Assembly (NCBI GenBank): GCA_949291945.1
Contig: CASEXH010000004.1
Location: 1 to 64,000, forward strand
DNA length: 64,000 nucleotides
Direction: 5' to 3'
Source of the DNA: an uncultured Bacillota bacterium
Lineage (GTDB): Bacteria; Bacillota; Clostridia; Lachnospirales; Lachnospiraceae
Both the position numbers and the translations under genes were made by a program. The notes under the pieces were generated by a model. It ran no database searches and was not told where the DNA came from. It saw only the letters and a program-made list of their open reading frames with translations. Positions 7,944-15,258 of the stretch are shown here, in pieces (within the stretch, counting starts at the first letter, position 1; the number at the start of each line of letters is the position of its first letter).

Positions 7944-8723
7944 TTAGCTTTTCTTTTTCTTTCCGGGAGTCCTGTATTTCCCCGGATTCTTTACAGGTTT
8001 TCCTCCCCGGAATACTTCCCGGACAGAAGGTTTCTCCTTCAGTGTTTTTTCCAGAAGCTCCAGCTCCCTGCCTTTGATCTCTCTTAAGGCTCCCACTGGC
8101 AGATCTCCCAGGCAGATGTTCATGATCCGCACTCTTTTCAGGCTGACCACCTGATATCCCAGACATTCACACATCCTCCGGATCTGCCGGTTCAGGCCCT
8201 GGGTCAGGACAATGGAAAAGGATTTTTCTCCTGTCTTCCACACCCTGCATTCTCTGGTAATGGTCCCCAGAATAGGAACCCCCCGGCTCATCCTGGAGAT
8301 AAACCGGTCTGTGACAGGTTTATCTACCGTGACTTCATATTCCTTTTCATGAAAATTTCCTGCCTTCATCATTTCATTGGCCAGCTCCCCCCGGTTGGTG
8401 AGCAAAAGAAGCCCCTGAGAATCCTTATCCAGCCTTCCTGCATAGTATACCCGGACAGGATAGTTCACATAAGAGATCACGTTCTTTTTCACCTTTGTAT
8501 CTGCAGTGCATTCCACCCCTTTAGGCTTGTGAAATGCAAGAAGGACTTTCTTCTCCGTTGGTTCAATTTTTTTCCCGTCTATCTTTATTACACAGGTATC
8601 CTCTACCTGCATACCTGGCACCGCTTTTACCTGATCCACTTCCACCCTTCCGGCTTCGATGAGACGGTCCGCCTCCCGGCGGGAACAGATCCCCGCATCA
8701 CTGAGATATTTATTCAAACGCAT
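7944..8723 (-). CDS. rluF: 23S rRNA pseudouridine synthase, RluF-like (RsuA family)
   Basis: Cytoplasmic RNA-modifying enzyme of 259 residues. An N-terminal S4 RNA-binding domain (MRLNKYLSDAG through about residue 50) precedes the catalytic domain with Asp99 in GRLDKDSQGLLLLTN. The text around it (KDSQGL, AGNFHEKEYEVTVDKP) is closest to RluF, which targets the U2604 region of 23S rRNA. GLNRQIRRM near 190 is the conserved late motif. The C-terminus is a basic tail ending GKKKKS. The ATG at 8723 follows an AGGAAGG site. It is first in a two-gene unit with ligA. The exact target uridine is inferred from family. Confidence 0.88.
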   Translation of the reverse strand: MRLNKYLSDAGICSRREADRLIEAGRVEVDQVKAVPGMQVEDTCVIKIDGKKIEPTEKKVLLAFHKPKGVECTADTKVKKNVISYVNYPVRVYYAGRLDKDSQGLLLLTNRGELANEMMKAGNFHEKEYEVTVDKPVTDRFISRMSRGVPILGTITRECRVWKTGEKSFSIVLTQGLNRQIRRMCECLGYQVVSLKRVRIMNICLGDLPVGALREIKGRELELLEKTLKEKPSVREVFRGGKPVKNPGKYRTPGKKKKS

Positions 8724-8757
8724 ATTCTCTGTCCTTCCTGTTATCTGATGAAATTTT

Positions 8758-8850
8758 ATTATACCACAAAGCAGGGAGCCAAGCGAGCATTCATGCTCAT
8801 TTGGCGACTGCCGGCGATACTAGCGCCATCCGCCTGCGGCTAGTATACCA
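8758..8850. repeat. REP-like double-hairpin element
   Basis: The interval between the divergent rluF and wall-repeat genes holds two short palindromes: GAGCATTCATGCTC near 8786-8799 and ATACTAGC/GCTAGTAT (about 8817-8846) around a GC-rich loop. The edge TGTGGTATAATA (minus strand) may also supply a -10 for rluF. A partly similar stretch lies at 28616-28646. It is probably a small intergenic repeat; it has no coding content. Confidence 0.5.
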
Positions 8851-8869
8851 CATTTATTTCCTCCCTGTC

Positions 8870-8899
8870 TTGCTATTTTAGGTCTATTCAATGTATAAT
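8870..8899 (+). promoter_or_regulatory. Promoter of the wall-repeat protein gene
   Basis: TTGCTA (8870-8875) and TATAAT (8894-8899) are spaced by 18 bases, 35 bases before the ATG at 8934. Confidence 0.65.
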
Positions 8900-8933
8900 A
8901 GAGAGACAAATATCTACAAAAGAGGATTAAGGA

Positions 8934-10085
8934 ATGAAATTTACAGTAAAAGGTGTATGTTTTACTCTGCTTATCATTTGCTCAGGTTTTCTTCTGCTGA
9001 TTCTTCCTTCTTTTGTTATGGGCACAGTAAAAAATTATCTCATTGCCCGGGAAAACAGAGAGGTCAGCCGCAAAGAGGATCACTGGGTATACAACAGCAC
9101 AGGAAGACGTTTTGAATACCATGACGGCTCTTTCATACAGAATACCAGCCAGGAAATCAACGGAGTAACCTATTATTTTGATGAAAAAGGCTATGTAAAA
9201 ACCGGCCGGGTCCAGGAAAAGGGCGCCCTTTATTACCGGAATTCTGACGGGACCCCTGTAACCGGATGGTTTGAAGATGAGAGCGGTAAATATTATCTGG
9301 ATGAAAATGCCTCTCCCAAGATCGGCTGGGCAGATATCGATGGAAAAAGATATTATTTTTCTTCCACAGGGGTAATGGCTACCGGCTTTACAGAGATTGA
9401 CGGCAAGCAGCATCTGTTTATGGATGACGGATCTGTATCTCCAGGGTGGGCAGACAAAGACGGCAAACGGTATTATCTGGATGAAAACGGCACTGTCTCC
9501 ACAGGTATGAAAGAAGTTGAGGGCAAAACCTATTTCTTCCGGGAAGACGGAACTATGGCTACCGGATGGATCACAAGTAATGGAAGCCGTTTCTACATGG
9601 GAGATGACGGCGCTATGGCAACCAATGCCTGGGTAGACGAAGGCAGCCAGCGTCATTATGTAGGAGCAGACGGTAAAGAGCAGACGGGATGGATCACAGT
9701 AAACGGGAAACAATATTTTCTCAATGAAGATGGGATCCTAGCAGACTCCGGCTGGATGAAACAAGGTGATAAATGGTATTTCATAGATACAGACGGCAGT
9801 TCCAAAACCGGTTTGTTTAAAAGCGAAGAAAAGTGGTATTATCTCACTGCCGACGGAAAACTCCAGGAAGGATGGGTAGAAAGCCAGGGAAAACGGTATT
9901 ATCTGGCAAACGGCCAGCTTATGACTGGCTGGAGAAAGATCGGCGACAAGCAGTATTATTTTAATGGTGACGGCACCATGGCCACAGGATGGATCACTAT
10001 AGATGGAAAATCTTATTTTCTGAAAGAAGACGGCAGCCTGGATACCTCGGCGATGAAGGAAAATACTGCCCAAGGCCAGCAATAA
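8934..10085 (+). CDS. Secreted or membrane-anchored glucan/choline-binding-type repeat protein
   Basis: A 383-residue protein with one N-terminal hydrophobic segment (about 8-30, signal or anchor) followed by roughly sixteen tandem 20-residue units of the form G-K-x-Y-Y-x-x-x-D-G-x-x-x-T-G-W (CW_binding_1 / glucan-binding repeats). These beta-hairpin repeats bind choline-substituted wall polymers or glucans in other Gram-positive proteins. No catalytic domain precedes or follows the repeats, so it may be a pure binding or spacer protein. The unit shared with others is best preserved in residues 110-370. The gene is monocistronic, with its own promoter and terminator. Confidence 0.88.
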   Translation: MKFTVKGVCFTLLIICSGFLLLILPSFVMGTVKNYLIARENREVSRKEDHWVYNSTGRRFEYHDGSFIQNTSQEINGVTYYFDEKGYVKTGRVQEKGALYYRNSDGTPVTGWFEDESGKYYLDENASPKIGWADIDGKRYYFSSTGVMATGFTEIDGKQHLFMDDGSVSPGWADKDGKRYYLDENGTVSTGMKEVEGKTYFFREDGTMATGWITSNGSRFYMGDDGAMATNAWVDEGSQRHYVGADGKEQTGWITVNGKQYFLNEDGILADSGWMKQGDKWYFIDTDGSSKTGLFKSEEKWYYLTADGKLQEGWVESQGKRYYLANGQLMTGWRKIGDKQYYFNGDGTMATGWITIDGKSYFLKEDGSLDTSAMKENTAQGQQ

Positions 10086-10097
10086 CAGACCTTACTA

Positions 10098-10197
10098 GTG
10101 TCATCTACTTTAAATATCCTCAGCGAAACGATGCAGCATTTAAAGTGGATGACACTTATAAAAATCGGGAGCCCCAAAAGGCGCTCCCGATTTTTAT
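10098..10197. terminator. 18-bp inverted repeat plus bidirectional terminator
   Basis: Two nested signals lie between converging genes. An 18-bp arm GTGTCATCTACTTTAAAT (10098-10115) pairs with 10138-10155 with one mismatch. Directly after, AAAAATCGGGAGC and GCTCCCGATTTTT (about 10160-10195) form a classic intrinsic hairpin with T runs on both strands, ending transcription of the repeat protein (+) and the SH3 protein (-). Confidence 0.8.
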
Positions 10198-10213
10198 AAG
10201 CAATCTTCAATTT

Positions 10214-11110
10214 TTACTGAAGCAGGTCACTATATACATAAGCTTCCTGTCCGTTATATTCCACTTTGATCCAACCGTCTCCCGCATTTTCCAGTTTCTT
10301 AACCTGGTCTCCTGCCTGAAGTCTTCCTAGAATTTCTGAAGATGTATTGGCATCCGCCCGGACATTACAGTCTTCAGTGGCTGTGAGCATGTCACCGTCA
10401 TCTGCCATAAGTGCGGTGTTGGTCTCTTCCCCGAGCTGTTCCAAATAATTTTTCAGCTCTTCACTGGATTCCACAGCCTGGTTATACCGTTCCTCTTCCT
10501 GAGAAATCAGTTCCTGAACATCCTCTTCCTGCCTGGTCTTCTCAATACACTCCTGTACTTCCTGATCAGTCTCATCATTATGGATCAGCCAGTTCCCGCT
10601 TTCATCTTTCACCACATATAATTCTGACAATCCCGGAGCCGATGTATCTATTCCTTGAAATTTCAAATCGTAGGATACAAATACTACATAGCTGCTTTCA
10701 TCCAGTCCCTGTTTCGTATAGACCTGGATATTATCATAGCTTTCTATATATGTTGCATTGACAACCTTGTCTTCGTCTGTAGAACTGAAATTATCCGTCA
10801 GTTCCTTCATGGCATCTACATTCTTCTGTCCCCATGCAGCATAAAAGGACTCGATCAGGGTATTTACTTCAGGATATGCATTCTCTTGAAGAGCATTGCT
10901 ATCTGTCGTTTCGTCATCTTCAGATCCTGTCTCATCCGAAGTATCGTTCTCTTGTTCTGTTTGCTGCTCCTCCCGGTCAGGCCCGCTGCTTAAAGCTCTG
11001 AATATGGCACGGCCTCCGAAAAACAGGATAAGCAAAACTGCCAGAATCGCCAGACCCAGAAGAATATACCTCAGATTATCTGAGAGCCATTCTCTGAAAT
11101 TGTCTAACAT
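10214..11110 (-). CDS. Single-pass membrane protein with C-terminal bacterial SH3 domain
   Basis: A 298-residue protein. A short cytoplasmic N-terminus (MLDNFREWLSDN) leads into one transmembrane helix (about 15-37), a Glu/Asp/Thr-rich linker, a central region resembling a NTF2-like or adhesin spacer (about 75-185), a coiled-coil Glu-rich stretch (about 190-235) and an SH3_3 domain at the end (CNVRADANTSSEILGRL to SDLLQ). SH3b domains bind peptidoglycan or wall peptides, so it likely links membrane and wall. I chose the ATG at 11110; the open frame upstream runs through the tRNA gene. The specific role is unknown. Confidence 0.8.
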   Translation of the reverse strand: MLDNFREWLSDNLRYILLGLAILAVLLILFFGGRAIFRALSSGPDREEQQTEQENDTSDETGSEDDETTDSNALQENAYPEVNTLIESFYAAWGQKNVDAMKELTDNFSSTDEDKVVNATYIESYDNIQVYTKQGLDESSYVVFVSYDLKFQGIDTSAPGLSELYVVKDESGNWLIHNDETDQEVQECIEKTRQEEDVQELISQEEERYNQAVESSEELKNYLEQLGEETNTALMADDGDMLTATEDCNVRADANTSSEILGRLQAGDQVKKLENAGDGWIKVEYNGQEAYVYSDLLQ

Positions 11111-11168
11111 ACCTGTCCTCCTTAATACAAGAATGCCCCTTACTCCATGCTCTCCCCAAAGCATAAAA

Positions 11169-11241
11169 CACACCCGGAGGGATTCGAACCCCCGACACAT
11201 GGTACCGGAAACCACTGCTCTATCCCCTGAGCTACGGGTGC
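11169..11241 (-). tRNA. tRNA-Arg (anticodon CCG)
   Basis: The minus strand folds as a full cloverleaf. The acceptor stem is GCACCCG/CGGGTGT (last pair G-U), the D stem GCTC/GAGC, and the anticodon stem GTGGT/ACCAT with loop TTCCGGT giving anticodon CCG. The T arm is GGGGG-TTCGAAT-CCCTC. CCA is not encoded. It reads CGG codons. It sits just upstream of the SH3 protein gene. Confidence 0.97.
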
Positions 11242-11377
11242 TTGATCATTAACATCTTGGTTATCATATCACATTTTTTTTCACTTGTAAAGCATTAGCC
11301 CCATTTCCGTCATTTTAACGATAAATTTGGGAAATACTGCCCGATTTTCCAAAAAAATCAGGCAGTATTCCCCACCT

Positions 11378-12280
11378 TTACATCATAAGTTTTTCTTTCT
11401 GTCTGTCATAGTAGTAAACCTGGTCGGAAAGTATCTCGTCAGCCTCTACCTGACTCTGATTCACTTCTCTGACCATCCGTGTCAGTTCAATCCGGGAGTA
11501 CTGTCCCTGATCCGGGACCAGAATACATTCATGGACGCTGCTTGGCAGCACATAGAAATTTTTTCTGAAAATCTTGGAGATGTGACTGAGAAGATGAGGA
11601 TAGAGCAGGGCCGCCGCTCCAAAGCATTTTTCCTGATTACTAAGAACATACATAATCTCCTCACCTGTATAGAGTTCCATATCTTCGTCATTGGAAGCTC
11701 CTGCCAATTCCCTGATCAATGCATCCATTCCCTGAAAACTGTAGGGAAGCTTTCTGCTGGTATTCAATACCGCATCCTCTAAAAGCTGTCTGGAATCAAT
11801 ATTCCAGACGTCCAGATTACAGTTATGGATCAGCATGGTAGCCCCCTGAAAGTTTCCTTTTTCCAGCCGATAATAAAAAACCACCGCCAGATCCAGGTAA
11901 GCAATATAGGGAATTTTCGTCAGCATTACCTTGTTCATCTCATAATTGATCAGTTTAAAGTACACCTGGCCTCTGGCCTTTTCATAATTTTCAAAACTAT
12001 CCAAAGAAAAATCTACCTCCCTTTCCTGACGTGCATTTTGCAGAAGAATCTCTCTGGAAATCTCCTCCAGTGTTTCTCTTCCCCATTTCCAATTTTCAAA
12101 AAACTCCCGGAGATAGATGGTAGGGGCAATCCGCTTCTCTTCCCCCAGGATCACTACTGCTTCCTCCTGAATCCCGTTGTTCTTTTCCACGGACTGAAAG
12201 CAGATTCTTTTTTCTTCTCCCAGTATCTGCCGCAGATGATCCAGAAGTTCCTCTTTGAATGTCTCAAATTCCATAGGCAT
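11378..12280 (-). CDS. DUF5688 family protein
   Basis: A 300-residue soluble protein without signal or membrane segments. It matches the DUF5688 family common in Lachnospiraceae: a start of the type MEFETFKEELLDHLRQ, the acidic middle with TIYLREFFENWKWG (about 54-68), and the late GAAALLYPHLLSHI (about 218-235). The biochemical role of the family is unknown; members often occur in many copies per genome. Two ATG codons (codons 1 and 3) fit the upstream AAAGGA equally. It is separate from efp upstream, which ends in its own terminator. Confidence 0.75.
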   Translation of the reverse strand: MPMEFETFKEELLDHLRQILGEEKRICFQSVEKNNGIQEEAVVILGEEKRIAPTIYLREFFENWKWGRETLEEISREILLQNARQEREVDFSLDSFENYEKARGQVYFKLINYEMNKVMLTKIPYIAYLDLAVVFYYRLEKGNFQGATMLIHNCNLDVWNIDSRQLLEDAVLNTSRKLPYSFQGMDALIRELAGASNDEDMELYTGEEIMYVLSNQEKCFGAAALLYPHLLSHISKIFRKNFYVLPSSVHECILVPDQGQYSRIELTRMVREVNQSQVEADEILSDQVYYYDRQKEKLMM

Positions 12281-12474
12281 CCATCCTTTCTTAAAATATT
12301 TTATATATCTTGCAGGGCAGATCCCCTGCAGAAATATCTGATTTATAGACTTAAAATATGTTTCCGAAAAACAGGGACAGATTCATGAAAGTACCCGGCA
12401 GTCTGCGGGTTTTTAAGAATGGTACAGTCTGTGCCAACAGACGTAAAATTCAATTAAAAAAGAATTGAGAAAAG
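12281..12474. other. Intergenic stretch, no recognised feature
   Basis: About 190 bases between DUF5688 and the efp terminator. I see a short GCAGGG/CCCTGC hairpin near 12313-12333 but no coding frame, tRNA or riboswitch. Confidence 0.5.
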
Positions 12475-12511
12475 AAAAACTGCCGCAGAAATACTCCTTT
12501 CCGCAGCAGTT
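12475..12511 (-). terminator. efp terminator
   Basis: Minus-strand AACTGCTGCGGAAA pairs with TTTCTGCGGCAGTT across a 7-base loop and is followed by TTTTTC, just after the efp stop. Confidence 0.85.
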
Positions 12512-12569
12512 CTCATTGGTAAGTTCGGATCCGATCCCAGGCTTTCTGATTCTCCCGGTCTCCGGCATT

Positions 12570-13127
12570 TTATACTCTAGACAGGTATTCTCCTGTTCTT
12601 GTATCAATCTTGATCACATCGCCCTGGTTTACAAACAGCGGTACGTATACCACTGCACCAGTTTCTACAGTTGCAGGCTTTGTAGCACCCTGTGCGGTAT
12701 TTCCGGCAAATCCCGGCTCTGTCTCTGTGATCTCCAGCTCAACGAATAATGGGGGCTCGATTGCAAATACGCTTCCGTTATAGGAACATACTTTAACGCT
12801 CTCATTCTCTTTTACAAATTTCAGAGAATCCCCTACGGTTTCTTTGTCGATAGCAATCTGATCATAGGTTTCATTATTCATGAAATTATACAGGTCACCG
12901 TCATTATATAAATACTGCATATCTACACGGTCGATACGAGCCTGTGGGAACTTTTCTGTTGGACGGAAAGTTTTCTCCACAACGCCTCCGTTGATCACAT
13001 TTTTTAATTTTGTTCTAACGAATGCAGCACCTTTACCTGGTTTAACGTGCTGAAATTCCATAATCTGTACTACATTACCATCAATTTCCAGTGTGAGACC
13101 ATTTTTAAAATCTCCTGCTGATATCAT
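12570..13127 (-). CDS. efp: Translation elongation factor P
   Basis: 185-residue ribosome-binding factor that rescues stalling at polyproline. The KOW-like domain I begins [17 protein letters not shown], and the loop with [14 protein letters not shown] carries the lysine that inserts next to the peptidyl-tRNA. The second and third OB domains end in the family C-terminus [18 protein letters not shown]. The start is the ATG at 13127, with AAGGAGG at good spacing; a longer frame exists without support. It is downstream of yqeG and gltA on the same strand, but has its own spacing and terminator. No EpmA-type modification gene is nearby. Confidence 0.97.
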   Translation of the reverse strand: MISAGDFKNGLTLEIDGNVVQIMEFQHVKPGKGAAFVRTKLKNVINGGVVEKTFRPTEKFPQARIDRVDMQYLYNDGDLYNFMNNETYDQIAIDKETVGDSLKFVKENESVKVCSYNGSVFAIEPPLFVELEITETEPGFAGNTAQGATKPATVETGAVVYVPLFVNQGDVIKIDTRTGEYLSRV

Positions 13128-13212
13128 AATGATATTCCTCCTTATTTCGTCCATTGGGGAAAAACCTCAATTTTTCCGCTGTATTTAATTCTATAATACA
13201 TCCGGGCATTTT

Positions 13213-13725
13213 TCAACTGTTTTTTCGCTTTCTCTGGTCTTTCCTGTAAAAATAAAGGACGATTTTTTCTAGTTTTCTCTTCAGCACGATCTGGATTTCT
13301 TCCTTAGGATGGATAGGCTTTACCAGAATATTTCGCATCCCGGTTCTTTTCGCCCCATACACATCTGTGAAAAGCTGATCTCCAATAAATATGGTGCTTT
13401 TCAGGTCTGTTCCCATAATTTCCATTGCCTTCAGATAATTTCTTCTTCCCGGTTTATGGGCGTTTTCAATAAAATACACCTGGATATTTTTATTAAAGGA
13501 ACTGACCCTCTCGTACTGATTGTTGGATAAAAGGCAGCAGGAAAATCCGATCTTTTTCAATCTTTCAAAGAGTTCCTCCGCCCTTTTATCCGACGGCGCC
13601 CCATGGGGCACCAGAGTATTGTCAATATCAAAAATAATTCCCCTGAATCCCTTCCTGTACAGCTCTTCAAAATCAATACTGTAAGTAGAATCCAGATATT
13701 CATCGGGAAAAAACTTCTCCAGCAT
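13213..13725 (-). CDS. yqeG: YqeG family HAD IIIA-type phosphatase
   Basis: A 170-residue cytoplasmic HAD-superfamily phosphatase. Motif I FDIDNTLVPHG gives the catalytic Asp33 and Asp35. Motif II is the SNN near 85 (CLLSNNQYERV), and motif III/IV is the Lys of the GRRNYLKAM segment plus FIGDQLFTDVYGAKR with the acidic pair. The family occurs throughout Firmicutes, often near aroE or yqeH; its physiological substrate is not settled. The sequence ends in a basic tail RKDQRKRKNS. Its neighbours are gltA upstream and efp downstream, so it may form a loose transcription unit. Confidence 0.9.
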   Translation of the reverse strand: MLEKFFPDEYLDSTYSIDFEELYRKGFRGIIFDIDNTLVPHGAPSDKRAEELFERLKKIGFSCCLLSNNQYERVSSFNKNIQVYFIENAHKPGRRNYLKAMEIMGTDLKSTIFIGDQLFTDVYGAKRTGMRNILVKPIHPKEEIQIVLKRKLEKIVLYFYRKDQRKRKNS

Positions 13726-13792
13726 ATTACCCGGTTCCTTTCTGTCCGCTATTTAAAATCTATGGTAACAGCAAGGAAGGTTTTTGTCAAAC

Positions 13793-15154
13793 TTAACGGT
13801 CCTCTAAAGATATATAAGGCTGTTCATCCAGTACATTCTTGTAGGCAGGACGGATGATCTTGTCCGTATTGATCAGCTCCTCCATACGGTGAGCGCTCCA
13901 GCCTACGATACGGGCAATGGCGAACATCGGTGTATAGAGTTCCAGAGGCAGTCCCAGCATACTGTAAACAAAACCGCTGTAGAAGTCTACATTAGCACTT
14001 ACTCCTTTGTAGATCCGGCGTTCCTTGGCAATGACTTCAGGCGCCAGTCTCTCAATCTTGGCGTAAAGCTCATAGTCTCGTTTTCTTCCTTTTTCCTCTG
14101 CCAGACGTTTTACAAATTTTTTAAAGATCTGGGCCCTGGGGTCAGAAATAGAATAGACCGCATGGCCCATACCATAAATAAGACCTCTTCCGTCAAAGGC
14201 TTCTTTGTGAAGCAGTTTAACCAGATAATCTCGAATCTCATCTTCGTCATTTGGGTCTTTGATATGTCTCTTCATATCGTGGAACATGCTTACTACCTTG
14301 ATATTGGCTCCGCCGTGCTTTGGTCCTTTCAGAGAACCGAGAGCTGCTGCAATAGTAGAATAAGTGTCTGTACCGGAAGAAGATACCACATGGGTGGTAA
14401 ATGTAGAGTTATTACCACCGCCATGCTCCATATGAAGTACCAGCGCCAGATCCAGGATAGTCGCCTCAAAAGGCGTATATTTTTTATCCGGTCTGAGCAT
14501 CAGAAGGATATTTTCCGCTGTGGAAAGGTGTTTCTCCGGGTTATGGATATACAAACTTTTCCCCTGATTATAATGTCTATGGGCCTGATAACCATATACT
14601 GAAAGCATTGGGAACACGCTGATAAGATTGATACACTGACGAAGTACATTGGATAATTCGATATTTTCCGGATCTGCATCATAAGAATAAAGTGTAAGAA
14701 CACTTCTGGAAAGAGTATTCATCATATCTCTGCTGGGAGCCTTCATGATAACGTCTCGGACAAAATTCCTTGGAAGGCTTCTCTGGGCTGCCAGAATACC
14801 TTTAAATTCTTCCAGTTCCTGTTTATTGGGCAGCTTCCCGAACAGAAGAAGATATGTAGTCTCTTCAAAACCGAACCGCTTGTCGTTTAAAAATCCCTGG
14901 GTAAGTTTCTCTATGTTAATTCCCCGATAATATAATTCTCCCTCGCAGGGGACTGTCTTTCCGTCTACTACCTTGCTGGAAACAATATTGGAAATCTGGG
15001 TAAGGCCTGCCAGCACGCCTTTTCCGTTTATATCACGAAGCCCCCGTTTTACGTCATATTTTCCATACAAATCTACGTCAATCTTTCCATGCTCTTTACA
15101 GATTTCTGTAAGAGCTTCTAACTGAGGTGTCACTTTCATATTAAATCCTGACAT
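13793..15154 (-). CDS. gltA: Citrate synthase (citrate/2-methylcitrate synthase family)
   Basis: Condenses oxaloacetate with acetyl-CoA. 453 residues, slightly longer than the Bacillus enzymes because of an N-terminal extension before the first helices. Core signatures are visible: LVLHMEHGGGNNSTFTTHVV with its substrate-binding His, SLKGPKHGGAN, and GMGHAVYSISDPRA with the catalytic His. The NVDFYSGF segment carries the catalytic Asp. Lachnospiraceae often hold only the oxidative half of an incomplete citric acid cycle, so a role in making glutamate precursors is likely (inference). A promoter with TTGTCA and TAAGAT lies upstream. Confidence 0.93.
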   Translation of the reverse strand: MSGFNMKVTPQLEALTEICKEHGKIDVDLYGKYDVKRGLRDINGKGVLAGLTQISNIVSSKVVDGKTVPCEGELYYRGINIEKLTQGFLNDKRFGFEETTYLLLFGKLPNKQELEEFKGILAAQRSLPRNFVRDVIMKAPSRDMMNTLSRSVLTLYSYDADPENIELSNVLRQCINLISVFPMLSVYGYQAHRHYNQGKSLYIHNPEKHLSTAENILLMLRPDKKYTPFEATILDLALVLHMEHGGGNNSTFTTHVVSSSGTDTYSTIAAALGSLKGPKHGGANIKVVSMFHDMKRHIKDPNDEDEIRDYLVKLLHKEAFDGRGLIYGMGHAVYSISDPRAQIFKKFVKRLAEEKGRKRDYELYAKIERLAPEVIAKERRIYKGVSANVDFYSGFVYSMLGLPLELYTPMFAIARIVGWSAHRMEELINTDKIIRPAYKNVLDEQPYISLEDR

Positions 15155-15194
15155 TTGGATTCCCCCTTTTCTTTCATCACTTTAGCACGATAAT

Positions 15195-15224
15195 ATCTTA
15201 TCATACCCTCTTATATGGTGACAA
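15195..15224 (-). promoter_or_regulatory. Likely promoter of citrate synthase gene
   Basis: Minus-strand TTGTCA (15219-15224) and TAAGAT (15195-15200) are spaced by 18 bases, about 40 bases before the start codon. Confidence 0.5.
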
Positions 15225-15258
15225 GCTAATTTTTTCTAAACAATTTATGAACTGCATC

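Noticed and set aside
7930..8166. 79-codon N-terminal extension of LigA
   Set aside because: Overlaps rluF in another frame, has no LigA similarity, and the ATG at 7929 starts the conserved protein.
12413..12607. Minus-strand frame of 64 codons near the efp end
   Set aside because: Spans the efp terminator and the 3' end of efp in another frame.
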